DNA of 64,000 nt from Alloascoidea africana (GCA_030581615.1 JAKTTT010000010.1:310001-374000), one strand, 5' to 3'. Shown: positions 41,207 through 53,267, counted from the first letter of the stretch. The notes: generated by a model from the sequence alone, not told the origin. Made by a program: numbers and translations.

Positions 41207-41996
41207 AAGTAATAGCTATTTCCTTTCAATCATCGTCAATCAAATTAAAAAAAAAAAAAAACTCAAAAATAAATATAGAGTAGTAAGTAAGAAAAAAAAA
41301 AAAAAACAATAGCCTAAAATACCACAATTTGATACATTTATACACATCATAACAAACAAAACACCACAAGTTCCTGGATACGTGAACAAACAAATAAAAC
41401 CCAGGGTTTTCCCAAAAGAAGATAGATTTAAAAAAAAAGAGAAAAAAGATAATAATTAACCGACCAGAACTATGATGATGATGATGATCAAAAAACAACA
41501 ACAAAAACAAAAAGCATTGCACAAAACCTCCCCCTCCCAAATTAGACAAAAGACCGAGACCGAGACCGACCGACCAACATAAAAGAGATGATAAAACAAC
41601 AACAAAAAAATAAGAGTAGAGTTGATACATGCTAATACACATCTATCGCCAGAACATGAAAAGCACAGGTAGTTAGGTTATCAATGAGAAAAAAAAAAAA
41701 AAAAACCAACCAGTGATAGTAGTAGTAGTAGTAGTACTAATAATAATAAAAGAAACTGCGAATGGCATCAAAAGAATTCTAACCCGATTGTATAAAATTC
41801 TAAAAGACAAAAACTATTAGAACGCGAATGTAGAAAAAAATCAAGAGATGCAAATAATAAGAGAAAAAAAGAATGCTGCAGGGGTGATATGTATATGAGA
41901 AGAAGAAGAGGAATATCCACAAGATTGAGGGAGCAAAAGGATTAAAAACGAGAGATAGATAGAGATGTATGAATGGTGGGGTTTGGATAATAAATA
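41207..41996. other. Convergent 3' region, HAD gene / PIB2
   Basis: This 790-bp, very AT-rich stretch contains several poly(A) tracts, a GAT triplet run near 41472 and an AGT triplet run near 41719. It matches 3' UTR and terminator sequence for two convergent genes. No further feature is seen. Confidence 0.5.
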
Positions 41997-43910
41997 TTAA
42001 AAAGAGCTCCAGTTCCAATCCGTTGGAACGGTGCTGATAGCCTGATCAGGTAAAGCAACAGATCGCCTGTTGAAGGAGGCTTGTGCTTGTACTTGTGCTT
42101 GTGCTTCTGCCTCTGCTTGTACTTGTTGTGCTTGAGTTCCAACTCCAGACTCGTATTCGGACATTGGGCCATGTTCTGATCGGCACGATTCAAGCTTCAT
42201 GTTCCTCTGTAGACTTCTAGCGTATTCGGATTCAAACTGTTCGTAATCCTTAAAACAGTCATCACATACACGACTTGAGAAAACATGATCATTATCATGA
42301 TGATCAAGATCAAGATAAAGAGTTGAAGCAAATTCAGCCTTTTCATTCAATTTCACCATATTGTTTAAATCATTCGAACAGAAAACATTCCCACATTTAC
42401 GACAATGATGTCTTCTTATAAAAAATGTAAACTCAAGATCACAACAATGACATCGGGGTGCATCGGTATCTTTAACCCAATGACTTGTTTTGATTGAACC
42501 GATTGTTTCCGGAGAAATATTCGTTGTACCAGTAAGAGCAGCAGAAATTGAAGAAAATAGAAAAGTATTTGATGAACCCTGTTGTTGTAGCCAATCCCAT
42601 GCTCTTGTCATTGGATCATAGGTATAATGAGGTGGTCCCATTACAAATGATGAAAGGGAAGAATAGGATGTAGACCGATGTTTAGAATCAAATTTGGAGC
42701 CATTTTTTCTGGTGAAATGCTGTCGCGTGGTGGTTGTGGTGAATTCATCATTTGATCGGAATACGATCGGGATGTAAAGAGGTGTCTTGAGTCTTTGCAA
42801 CTGTCTTGGTTGGCTAGGAGACAAGGAATCTCCGTGACCATATACCGCCGCCGCTGCATCCAAATTATTATTTTTAATTTTAATCCGATTACAACTTGAA
42901 GTAGCAGTAATATCAGCGGTATTATTAAGCCTCCCATTTCCAAACATAGTGGCTGATTGAGTGTGATTTTGATAACTCTGTGACAGGGGCAAAGGCTGGA
43001 TAATTGAAGAGCCTTGTCTCAGTAATGGAGATTGTGGCGCAGATAAGGATGTCAACTGTTGATTCTGAGGACCATTTCTTGATCTATACTGTTGATTTTG
43101 CTGCTGTTGGTTCAGATTTTGTTGAAATCGATGATTTTGCTGTTGATGTCGTACAGGTGCTCCTAAACCTGATAAATTGGCTTCTGCAGGTTTGTAGTTT
43201 GAATTTGAATTAGAAGCATTGTATAAAGAACTGCAAGAAGGGTCTGTGAGGTAATCTATAGCGAATCCCGAATTTTGAGTAGTGTGTTTCTTGGCAGGTT
43301 CTTGAGCGTATAATCTGGATGCCCTAGGTGCGCATATCTGGATTTGGGAATCTGTGCTCTGAATAATCTCTTTTTCCTGGAAATGTTTCTGACTTTGATT
43401 CTGTTGAATAGATCCACCATTGTTGTTATTGGTATTGTTGTTGTTGGAAGAGGCAGAGTTGAGATGGTTCAAACTCAAGGTTGAGGTTGCTCTGGATAAG
43501 GCCGAAGAGTGTGTTTGTCTGACAGGTAAAACGGGGATTTTCTTAAAAGAGAGCTGTCTTCTCAAGCTCTGGTTATTGTGTGTGCGAGATTGCAACAGCT
43601 GAGACTGTGGTTGATTATGCTCCTGCTCTTCAATGTCACATAGACTGATGCTGTTACTATTACTATTACTATTGTGGTGATTGTGATTGTTGTGGGTAGG
43701 CAGAGAAACGGGCACCTCGACGAGAGGAGGAGGAGGTTGCTGGTAGTTTAGTTTTTCTCTGTCAGCATCAGCGGAAGTGGGCGGGGAGGTGGCTGTTGAG
43801 ATTGGAGAGGCCAGGTACGAGGAGTGTCTTGAACAAGACATTGTGGACGAGGAAGAGGTCATTACGGAACAAGAGTCGTGCCAGAGAGAAGAGGCAAGAG
43901 GGAGGAGCAT
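41997..43910 (-). CDS. PIB2: FYVE-finger TORC1 regulator Pib2
   Basis: Pib2 binds PI3P on vacuole and endosome membranes and activates TORC1 in response to glutamine. The frame has 637 residues from the ATG at 43910. A TATATAAA element starts three bases upstream of that ATG, so translation more likely starts at the ATG at 43862 (MTSSSSTMS) or 43841. The long N-terminus is rich in Gln, Asn and Ser. The FYVE module is near residues 485-575: WVKDTD (WxxD), [13 protein letters not shown], and RVCDDC; the position of the sixth zinc ligand, usually Cys or His, holds Asp (FCSND). The extreme C-terminus [10 protein letters not shown] is the conserved Pib2 tail needed for TORC1 activation. An Ala/Gln-rich hexamer repeat precedes it. 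Confidence 0.91.
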   Translation of the reverse strand: MLLPLASSLWHDSCSVMTSSSSTMSCSRHSSYLASPISTATSPPTSADADREKLNYQQPPPPLVEVPVSLPTHNNHNHHNSNSNSNSISLCDIEEQEHNQPQSQLLQSRTHNNQSLRRQLSFKKIPVLPVRQTHSSALSRATSTLSLNHLNSASSNNNNTNNNNGGSIQQNQSQKHFQEKEIIQSTDSQIQICAPRASRLYAQEPAKKHTTQNSGFAIDYLTDPSCSSLYNASNSNSNYKPAEANLSGLGAPVRHQQQNHRFQQNLNQQQQNQQYRSRNGPQNQQLTSLSAPQSPLLRQGSSIIQPLPLSQSYQNHTQSATMFGNGRLNNTADITATSSCNRIKIKNNNLDAAAAVYGHGDSLSPSQPRQLQRLKTPLYIPIVFRSNDEFTTTTTRQHFTRKNGSKFDSKHRSTSYSSLSSFVMGPPHYTYDPMTRAWDWLQQQGSSNTFLFSSISAALTGTTNISPETIGSIKTSHWVKDTDAPRCHCCDLEFTFFIRRHHCRKCGNVFCSNDLNNMVKLNEKAEFASTLYLDLDHHDNDHVFSSRVCDDCFKDYEQFESEYARSLQRNMKLESCRSEHGPMSEYESGVGTQAQQVQAEAEAQAQVQAQASFNRRSVALPDQAISTVPTDWNWSSF

Positions 43911-43912
43911 GC

Positions 43913-43920
43913 TTTATATA
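43913..43920 (-). promoter_or_regulatory. TATA box for PIB2
   Basis: TATATAAA reads on the minus strand and ends three bases before the upstream-most ATG of PIB2. Yeast transcription begins at least 40 bases downstream of a TATA element, so this decides against the ATG at 43910. Confidence 0.55.
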
Positions 43921-44317
43921 AATAGCGCGCCCGATAAGGCGGCCCCCTGGGTCCTTTTAGCCTTTGTGCGTTGCGCGTGCGTCTCGCTGCGTCTCGCTAC
44001 CGTACACGCACGCACCCGCACCCGCACCCGCAGGACACTAGGACTGTGACCCGAGCATGCATACCCGCACCCGGTGGGCGCGCGCAGAATCCGCGCATCT
44101 TTGCGGAAAGGGCAAGTGGCGGGCGCGCAAACGTGGGCCAGCTGCGCGACGCTCGTATAACCGGGCCCGAAACGACACACTTGTCCCTGTCCGGATTTTA
44201 ATAATCTCGAGCACAAATACGAGCTCGGAGAGAGAAGAAAACAACGCTGGCACGAGTATCCAAACAGACTGTTTTCTATGTGTTTGCTTGGGCCTAGCGC
44301 TGTGATATAGGCCTGGC

Positions 44318-44381
44318 GTCTGGAGTCTGGAGTCGGAAGTCTGGGGTCTAAGGTCTAAAGGTCTAAGGTCTGGGGTCTGGG
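44318..44381 (+). repeat. Period-7 GTCTGGG/GTCTAAG repeat
   Basis: Nine units of 7 bp (one of 8) share a GTCT core with variable NNN (GGA, GGG, AAG, AAA). The strand is G-rich. The same core and period occur at 29670-29704. Confidence 0.85.
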
Positions 44382-45350
44382 GTGCTTGCTGCCGGTTACA
44401 AGCTTTACGTATTTTTTCTTTTTTGGGTTAACCTAAGTTCATGGTAGAAAGTCAAAAGGACAAGTCTTTTCCGTAAAACAAAAGAATTGAAGGTTTGGGA
44501 TTCTATTCCGTCTAAGTAAAAGCAATAATAGAGAGTAAACAAGCCAGTGAAGTTTCTTGTGATGATGATGATGATGACGATGATGACAATGAGACACGAT
44601 CTAAGCAGTTTCGGCGGTCTTTGCATCGGAAGATGACCGGTATAGATAGTGTAATGGTTTTAGCCCACGCATCATTGGCCGGAAGTGAGAGTGTAAAGTA
44701 ATAAATGACATATGGAAAGCTCCAACTGGTTCTCCTAATTTTTTTTTTTTTTTTTTTTTCTTTTTACGGATATCGGTAATGAATGAACGAATGAATTGGC
44801 AACTAATCAATCAATTGGGTTTCAGACGTCTTCAAGTGATAAACGTCCGGGGATTGAAAATATTACTGTGTTTATGAAAAAGAGTATTTTTCATGTCTCG
44901 TTGCTTTCACAGGAGCATGGATGGGATGGGATGGTGGTCAGCAAGGGAAGAAAATGTTAGAGAAGGAGAAGGAGAATAATTATTATTGATCAGTGGTCGA
45001 AAGAAGTATGGAAGTCGAGAAGAACAATGTATTGTTGAGATTTCCGATTGCATGTCCCGTAATTTGGAGAGTTTGGCAAGGAGTGAGTGAGTGGTTTTAC
45101 ACTCTCTCGTAATGGGTGTTGGGAATCCGAATCGTAATCGTCCCTTACATTTGCAAGGTCTGTTTTCGAATCAACTCCAATCAAATCATAAGCGACATCT
45201 CGAGTTGTGCTTTTTGGCTTTTGGGGGGCCTGCTTGTTTTCCACTTGTAGATGCTGGATCTTGATCTTGATTGAGAGATTGGGATCGGATTATTGTAGAT
45301 GATCCATCATTAAAGTTTTGAATTTTTCTTTTCTTCTCTTCAGCAAGGCA

Positions 45351-45385
45351 ACGTAATGTAACGTAACGTAGCGTAACGTGACGTG
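45351..45385 (+). repeat. ACGTA pentamer tandem repeat
   Basis: Seven 5-bp units of ACGTA with single changes. It is a simple microsatellite in the PIB2 upstream desert. Confidence 0.85.
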
Positions 45386-46638
45386 TGAAGAGCAGAGCCA
45401 GCTCTCCACAGAACAGAAGCGCACTGCAAAATGAAATTACGTCCTTGGTTTTCGTTCTGGAGTAGAGGACGAGGCCGAGAGAGCGAGAGAGCGAGAGCGA
45501 GAGGCCCAGAGAGCGAGAGGACGAGGCCGGCGGCTCGTATTGGCGCCCGGTCCACCGCCGGCCCAGCACCAAAACGCAAAACGCGAGACGTGCCGCCCGG
45601 AGCACCGCGGCCCGGCCCGTGGCCTGCTGCCTCTCCAAACCTCTCCAAGCCCGAGTCGAAGAGTCAAAGGGTCGAAGGGTCGACGGGCTTGGTGGTGTTG
45701 GACCATGTCGCCGGCGGTAGCAGCTGGGGCTCCCGCTCTGGTGCTTGATGCTCAGCGCTTGGTACTCAGCGCTTAGCGCTGAGGGCTTGCGGGTCGACCG
45801 AGCTGGAATGCGACGGGGCGCTCTGGTCCTTGCCAGAGGTTTAAGCTATTCTCGCGGTGGTGGCTGTCTTTCTCAGAAGAGTTGGGTCCGAGACACAGCG
45901 GCCTCCAGGCGTTTTTGTCTGTTTTCTGTATACGGTATTCTGCCTTCCCAGAAGAGAAGCGAGCGACCTTTTTAATTCCGCGCTAGCAACATCCGCAATG
46001 CTGAGATTTGAACACGCTATCTTCTTCAACAGGGGCCCTAAAGCAATGGAAAGGACCCCCGTTCCGTTTCGTTTCTGGTCGTTTCGTTCCTCATGCGCTT
46101 GAGCTTGGGCTTGAGCTTGAACTTCAGCTTGTGCTTCAATCTGTGCTTGAGCCCGCCACGGCCTTTTTCCCTGGCAATGGGCACGAAACCAAACGGCGAC
46201 TCTGGGAAATGTAAAAGAAGCCACACACACCATTATTCCATGCATCCCGTTCAGAAGGTCCTTGCACGTCCACACAGACATAGTCCCCTGTCTCAATGAT
46301 AAGTCGCCGTGGGCTTTTTTCCTTCGCAACTGCGAGAGCATGACCGTACACGTCCACGTCCGGGTCCATTTGGATTCCCGAGACTATGGACTCGAGACCT
46401 GGGACTCCAGGAAGCGATGCCTGGCTGTGGCTTCGGTCTACGGCCCATAAGCGCTGCAAAATGCCACTTTCTATCAAAGTGCAACCAAGTCCCAAGTTTC
46501 ACTGCAATCATCACTCCCTCAAGCCCAGAGCCTTCTTCATCTCCATCTCCGTACTCCATGTTCCATGCCATATCTCGACTGACACTAAAGTGCATCACTG
46601 TTTTTACTTTTTTCCTGTGCAAGGATCGGTTCGGTTCC

Positions 46639-46674
46639 AGATCAAGATCAAGATCAAGATCCAGATCCAGATCC
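46639..46674 (+). repeat. AGATCA/AGATCC hexamer repeat
   Basis: Six hexamers, three AGATCA then three AGATCC. On the minus strand this reads as alternating Leu-Asp at the start of an open frame of unknown status. Confidence 0.85.
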
Positions 46675-49600
46675 AAGCTCATGATTTATCATTCAATCAA
46701 CCTTTTCTGTCATATTCATGTAGACATGCTCTATCCTACACCAGCCGTTTCGCCGATTTCCGGATCATGCATAGATATATTCCCATTCCTCAACCATCCA
46801 ATCCAATTAATCATAAATCATTAATTAACAGATGCTTTTTTTTTTCTTTTTTTCTGTTATCTTGTACCTGGTTCGGTTCGGTTTGGGCTTGAGGCTTGTG
46901 ATCACCAGACTTCTACACTTTTAGGAATGACATTTAACATTTAACAATGACCTTTGTTTTTTCTTACTCTTCTCAACCCCAGTAAAATTCCACTTGTTTA
47001 TAAAAATCCAAGAATAACAAAAAATAATTATACTTGTTCTAACTAATAATGAAGCCGTTCTAGTTTCTAATCAATTGCTAAGACCTTGGCCAGATTCTCG
47101 GCCTGTTTTTGCTTTTTATCTGTGCTTGTGCTTGAACGAACGAACGAGTGAATGCTTGAGTGCTTGAGTGCTTGAGTGCACCGTTGACCAAAACGCATCA
47201 TTCCATCATTCATTCCCTCATAGATTAATTAATAGATGGATCGATTGTGCAAAAGAAAAAGAAGAAGAAAGTGATTCTATAACTCCAATCTCATAAGATT
47301 TCACTCCTAATTTTTCAAAACAAATCTTTCCAATCATCTACTTTTCTACTCACGCCGTCGTCGCCTTTAATCTCTTACAATTTTTTAAAGTTGCGCCAGG
47401 GTTGTCGTCTACTTTCCCTTCCTCCCTCCCTTCTTATCCTGTCCTGTCTGATACGCATTTCCGCTTGCTCGCTCGCGCTCGCTCGCCCACCACCCTTCAA
47501 AACTTACACACACAAAGAAAATGGACAAACTCAAGGAGGACAAACCTACTTTCCTATGTGATGTGTTTCCTATTATTGTTTTTAAGCTTAACCGTCGTCG
47601 TCTTCCATTGTATGCAAAAACATAATAAACAAAGTAAACGCCTTCGGTCTAAATCTTCTTCCACCACCACATACACACACACACACAACTTGAGAAACTT
47701 TTTTTTTTCTTTTATTCTCTTGCTTATTTAACTAACATTCTAGATTTTTTTGGAATAAAGAAAGAACCCCTTCTATACCTTTTCGTATATATAAACAAGT
47801 CACTTGTTTTACTTTTTTGTTTTTGAGGTGAGGCATAACGGTTTTTTACCCCAACGGTGCGCCTCTTGTCTCAATTTCCCAAGTATTGTAAAACCTGTGC
47901 GGTTTTTTTTTTGATTATTATTATTGGCCCCCAGCTAGCCAATTCGAGGATCTGGAAAAGTCAGCACCGGTTGTCAATACCAGACATCAACTCAAGCTTA
48001 AGGCTTCAAACTCCAACTTCCAAGTTTTTCTGTAAATGTTGGGCGTGAATGTTATTTACTATTGCAGTTCTGTCGTCGTCACCAATACCCTTGATTCTCA
48101 ATAAATATACGGTTATAATATAGAGAGATAGTAACATAGGAATGAGCATGTCTCTAGCCACAGTTATCACTGACAAACCATTACAATGATGTGTGTGCTC
48201 TTTCCAATATAGTTCAGGCGCTCTCGCTCGCTCCCTTGCTCGCTTGTGGCTTGTGGCTTTGTATTTCGTGTCCAGAGACACGACGACGACGCGCAAGCAA
48301 GGTTTTGATTGTCGTCGACCTAACCATTTTTCACACTCCCATTCATTCTCTTGTACAATCCGATCCGTTTACCTTGTTTCCTTCTTTGGCTTTTGAATCG
48401 GACTTTGGAAGAAATAGTGTGAGAGATCATAGCATAAACGCCAACTTTACATTTACCGTACCGTACCGTACCGTACGTCAAGAAAAAAGAGAAAATCGAA
48501 AATCGAATATATCCGAACCCAGTCTCACTTGTGCTGATGATACAAAGAAACTCACTAAAATCGATTAAACGCTAAACGATAGGCGATTATTATCAAACCG
48601 CCTGTTGGATGCTTTGAGAAGAGACAAGACCTTTTTAAGGAAAATGATACACATACATAATAGAAAAAAAAAACAAAAATAAAAATAAATAGCCCATGCA
48701 TTATCATCATCATCATCAGAATCTTGTTCTTTTTGGTTAAACCCGATCAAACTTGTTTGTCCATTTCAGCCCAAGTCTTTCGTTTAGTTTTATCTTCCTC
48801 ACCATTCGTCCGTCCACTGATGGGGTAGGATTTCGGGGATGAGCGTGTGTGTGTATGTTCCTGATCCTTTAATCAAAATGGATCAGGAAACGGCGGCGAT
48901 CATAACACAATGATAACCGTTCACTGGCCGATGACAAACAGTTCATCGTTTTAGTCTTTTTAGTCATCAGAAAAGAGAATCATCAACTTGTTGTATACAA
49001 CGTCAGACATCCGATACAACAATACCAAGAAGAAAAATGCACCGGCTACACAACACTCGAATAAGTCAGTATCAGGATGCAACAAACAACATCCTGCTTC
49101 TGTCTCAGCAGCTATCTATCTATCACTTTTACTACAATAATTGGGCCTTACTCGTTTCGTTTCTGTCTTACTCGAAAACTGCTGCATCCCTGCGTCCTCC
49201 TCCTAACGAACGAACGTTTGAATCGGAAAAACGACGACAGTTCAAAAGTTGTTCAAACAGCACAGTGTGAAATATAGAAACTTGTCGTGTCTTCATAGCT
49301 AGCTAGCTACCAAAAAATATAACAAGAAAGAGCTTGTAAAACTGAAGAATACTAAAAAAGGATTACCACAAGAAAATGTAAGGGAAAGAGACACACAGTC
49401 AGTCAGTCAAAAAAAAAAAAAAAAAGGACCCGACTGACTGGCTCACGCAATAATGGATAATGACCAGTGGACACATATTTGCGGAATCTGAGGCCGGAAA
49501 ACCGAACCAACTATAACAAAGTCCTCTTGAGGAAAACCGATCGATCAAAGAGCAGCAAATAAAAGACGTTTAAATGTAAATAGCAGGTTACCACCGCGGG

Positions 49601-49910
49601 ATTGGCATTTTTTAGAAAATGGTTCTCGGGGCTTGACATCCGTCTCCGTGTAAAATAAGATTTCCACGACCCGACCGGCGCGGGCTCTTTTACTCTCCTT
49701 TCCTCTTCCTTTTCTGCCTCAAGATAATGTTGATAATTACTTTCCCAGACCGGACAGTCGGACAGCATCACTTATTAACTAACGGACTAACTAAAAACTT
49801 CTTCAAGTCATGGCTTTCTTATAAGATAACCGCCCGCCTGCCTGTCCTGAGAATGATGCCGTCTGTTAATTGTTGGAAAAATAGTGGCCGTGGCCGTGGC
49901 GGTAAATGCC

Positions 49911-49938
49911 AAAGGGCAAAGGGCAAAGGGCAAAGGGC
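49911..49938 (+). repeat. AAAGGGC heptamer tandem repeat
   Basis: Four exact 7-bp units in the desert. It is a simple microsatellite. Confidence 0.9.
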
Positions 49939-50911
49939 TGGTTGGAACGGCAGCATCCGCGATGCCACTTGTATAATTACCATCCCATATGATTACGTTC
50001 TTTGGAGGAAAAAAACCCATCTTGAAACGGGAATTTGGGAAAAAGCTAGATGTACATTACATGCTAGTTTAATTTTACCTTCACTTTGATTCCAAAAGTG
50101 TGTCTAGGTATGTTGTGCAAGCGTAAAAATGTAAAAAATGTAAAATGTAAATAAAAAATGAGCCGTATGTGCGCTAGTGGTGCTTCTTTCCTTTGACCCC
50201 TGACGATGACGATGATGATGATGGGACTGACAGTGATGACATTCGAAAAGAAGATGTCATCTTTTTTTTTAAAAGTACAACCCCCGTCTAAATAACCTTT
50301 TTGTAAGACATGCCATTGCCACCCCATCTTTTACCATTTATTCCCCAATTCCTCTCTCTGTATCCCCCGTTGATGTCAACATGCCCAAATCCGAGCTATT
50401 ATGGAATGGAATGCCATTGGATGAGGTTTACAATCTTCTAGAACTGCCACGCAGGCGCATTGGAGAAACACGATGAATGTCTTTTAAAGAATTTTGGACT
50501 TGTCATCTCCGTCATGGCCCTCTTTCCCATTCTGGTTCTTAGTTGAACATGGGCCCTGGACATCATCACTGATCAATCATTAAATCAATCAATTAATCAA
50601 TTAGTTAACACAACTATCTTGTTTTTCATTTTATTTATTTATTTATTTATTTGTTGGTTTGAGATAGTGCACCCTCTTTCAGTGGCTTGGCATCCAGTGA
50701 ATGGATGAGTGACACAAACGGTCTTGCCACAAACACGTGGAGATAAAAAAAAAACACAGGATAAGAATTAAGGGGAAACAAACATAAGACAGATAAAAAA
50801 ATAAAAAAATAAGTTAACAAAAAAAAAAAGGAAAAGGAAACCCAGAGAGACAAATGATGTTCTTTCTATTCACATTATACATAAAGTTCATAAAGTCGTC
50901 AGCTACTTTTA

Positions 50912-53104
50912 TCAAACAATACTTCCAGAAACAGTCTCGGCTGCTTTTTTCAATTCCACGATCAAAGTTCTTTCTTCCATTTTTAAAAGATAAGGATCTG
51001 AAATCAGAATTTCTAAACTCTCTATAAATTTTAAAAGCAGTTTAGGGTAGCTCATGTTTTCCATCTCAAATTCCAAATCTCTGTGTGGTTTGCTATTTTC
51101 ATCATCATCATGGGTTGTTGTTGTGGATTTGGAACCAGGAAGTTTGCACGAAGGGGTTGGACTTAAAACACAATTCCAAAGCCATTCAAATCGGGAAACG
51201 TCTCTACTTTCTTGAGCAATTTCAATTAAAACATAGGTTATCTGTGTCCCCAATATTTGCCAATTTTGGCCTTTTCTTTTTCCAAAATATGGTTTGAAAG
51301 TTGAAAGTTGTTTTAAATACCGAATCAACAACATGTCAACGAGAGACCAAGCTTCCAATTTTTTAAGTCCTTCAAATGAAGATACAAAAGTATTTGGATT
51401 CAACTTTTGTGGATTCCCAAACCTATTGAAAAAAACAAATTGTTGAACTCTATGCATATTCATGAGTGGTCTTGTAAGAAGGGATGTAACAAATGAAGAA
51501 CCATCTTTGCTTGAATCAATGATTCCTTCTTTCTTCATAAGATGGAATTTTGAAATTGTTTCGTTTCCAGTATAGGCTAGATCATCATGATTAAATGCTT
51601 CAAGCTCTAGTAATCGAAGAAGAGATCCCAAATTACTAAGTTCACTGTTCAAAACGTAGAGATCCACCATATTTGCAAACGTTGTTTGATTCGGAGTTAT
51701 TATCAATTTGCCAAAATCAGATTCAGTAGAATTGGATTTCAAATCGGTGGGAACTGTCGGCTCAAATTCTTGGTAATGTTTGGGCCAGAGTAGAGCTCTA
51801 AGTGCTTCTTCTTTCCTTTTTCTAAGTTTCCCACTATTTGATTTCGATATATGTGGATCAGGAATTGTGATCTTTTGATGTAACCAACTGTGAAATGCAG
51901 GTACGCCCTTTCCCTTTCCCTTTTTCTTGTTGAGTTTGTTCTTCTTGAAATTGGCTGTTTCATTCTTATGATCATTCCCTGGTGGAATATCATCCTGTTC
52001 AAGACCCTGGACCTGTCTCTGAAGATATTCAAAATAAACCTCATCCTTATCAATTGTCTGTGCCCAGCAATCCATCGGTCCAGAATGACAAAAGTTTACA
52101 TCAACTGGAGTCCAGTATAGTATAACTCTTAAAACCAATTTTGAGCATGAGACAAATTCTGTCATGTTGAACACTTTCATTGCATAGTTTAATAGTATGA
52201 TACTTGGAATATTCAAAGTCGTCAAAAATGTTTTGCAAATTTCGTCGATAACTGGTGATTTTTCATAATTTACAAGTCTTTGATCCACCACATAAGAAGA
52301 CCTACTTGAAGTCTCATATAAATTTTGAGTCAGCAGATTCAGATTCCCATTCCCATTCCCATTCCCATTTTTGAATGTAGAGAGACCCCCAGTTCTAAAA
52401 GCTTTACATTTATGTAATAGTGGTTCCAATTGTTTATAAACCACATCTCGATCTTTCCGTTTTGAACATGGTGAATTCCATTTCGTTAAAACATCTTGTG
52501 AAGTCGAGGTATCCAATTCATTTTTTCGGATCCATTGTCGAGATTTCGCAACGTTGAAAAAAGTATTTCTTTGTAATGAAATAATCATCTCGTCTAATTT
52601 CATAACATCGAGATATCGTAAAAGTGGTAGATTTAGATAATCAAGTGCATATTTGTCAAATACAGGTTCGATTTCAAGACTTTGTGAAATAGGCATCATC
52701 ATATCAAATCCAATCTCTGGCTTTTCCCTCCCCTTTCTTCCTATTGATGATGAGCCCAATGCAAACTGTTCATCTATAATTTTTTCATACTCTGTTTCGG
52801 AAATGATCTCTTTCCGTAACATTAGAGAAAGTTTATATCTCAAATCCTTCAGCCTTGATAATTGTATTGTAATGTGATGTAAAGTTTGTAAATCGTATAT
52901 CATTGATTGAATAGGTTTTGCTATTTTGGAAGCTTGGAATTTTTCAGGACCAAACTGCGAGTCAAGGTCCAAGTCCCGGCTATTGTGGCTCTGCGATGTA
53001 GAAGAAGAGGCATAGCGGCAATATATAGACCTTTGGAACTTGCTTGATCTGATAAATGGCACGATCCGGTCGAGGCTGCTCAAACAGAATGGCCTCATTC
53101 GCAT
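50912..53104 (-). CDS. Predicted mitochondrial protein, unidentified
   Basis: This is an intronless frame of 730 residues starting MRMRPFCLSSLDRIVPFIRS, with an Arg/Ser-rich, acid-poor first 35 residues that suit a mitochondrial presequence. The rest is mostly helical with paired-helix character in the C-terminal half (TTFANMVDLYVLNSELSNLG, TFVSSFEGLKKLEAWSLVDM, ALIEIAQESRDVSRFEWLW), which resembles diverged PPR-type proteins that act on mitochondrial mRNAs. I cannot name an orthologue. An Asn-Gly run near residue 248 comes from an ATTCCC hexamer repeat. It is divergent from the DUF866 gene with 163 bp between start codons. Confidence 0.75.
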   Translation of the reverse strand: MRMRPFCLSSLDRIVPFIRSSKFQRSIYCRYASSSTSQSHNSRDLDLDSQFGPEKFQASKIAKPIQSMIYDLQTLHHITIQLSRLKDLRYKLSLMLRKEIISETEYEKIIDEQFALGSSSIGRKGREKPEIGFDMMMPISQSLEIEPVFDKYALDYLNLPLLRYLDVMKLDEMIISLQRNTFFNVAKSRQWIRKNELDTSTSQDVLTKWNSPCSKRKDRDVVYKQLEPLLHKCKAFRTGGLSTFKNGNGNGNGNLNLLTQNLYETSSRSSYVVDQRLVNYEKSPVIDEICKTFLTTLNIPSIILLNYAMKVFNMTEFVSCSKLVLRVILYWTPVDVNFCHSGPMDCWAQTIDKDEVYFEYLQRQVQGLEQDDIPPGNDHKNETANFKKNKLNKKKGKGKGVPAFHSWLHQKITIPDPHISKSNSGKLRKRKEEALRALLWPKHYQEFEPTVPTDLKSNSTESDFGKLIITPNQTTFANMVDLYVLNSELSNLGSLLRLLELEAFNHDDLAYTGNETISKFHLMKKEGIIDSSKDGSSFVTSLLTRPLMNMHRVQQFVFFNRFGNPQKLNPNTFVSSFEGLKKLEAWSLVDMLLIRYLKQLSTFKPYFGKRKGQNWQILGTQITYVLIEIAQESRDVSRFEWLWNCVLSPTPSCKLPGSKSTTTTHDDDENSKPHRDLEFEMENMSYPKLLLKFIESLEILISDPYLLKMEERTLIVELKKAAETVSGSIV

Positions 53105-53267
53105 TCAGATTCGCGGGATGGAGAGGTGGAAGCGTGGATGTTGCTTGTCCAAGCAAACCGAATATATATACTCACCAGCCAAAAAAAAAAAGACAAGTGA
53201 GAAAAAACAAAAACCTTTCGAGAAGGTCTGAACATCCCATACCCTTTTTTTTTTAGCTACAGGCCAG

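Larger units (their letters stand above)
43911..50911. other. 7-kb gene-poor, microsatellite-dotted region upstream of PIB2
   Basis: No convincing gene lies between the PIB2 start and the 3' end of the next gene. The left part (about 44.0-46.3 kb) is locally GC-rich; the rest is AT-rich. At least ten unrelated short tandem repeats occur: GTCTGGG-like (44318-44381), poly(T) of 21 (44739-44759), ACGTA (45351-45385), GAGCGA-like (45466-45530), GCTTGA-like (46097-46151), AGATCA/AGATCC (46639-46674), TGCTTGAG (47153-47176), TACCG (48454-48477), AAAGGGC (49911-49938) and TTTA (50629-50652). Overlapping open frames on the minus strand at 45841-46682 are discussed as a finding. I recognise no snRNA, tRNA or RNase P RNA. 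Confidence 0.5.

Noticed and set aside
44739-44759. Run of 21 T residues as an RNA polymerase III terminator
   Set aside because: No tRNA-like or other polymerase III gene with A and B boxes was found upstream on the plus strand, and such runs are common in 3' flanks here.
43911-50911. CRISPR-like or mobile-element interpretation of the repeats in the desert
   Set aside because: The repeats are simple, different from each other, and not spaced by unique spacers; no reverse transcriptase, transposase or terminal repeat was seen.
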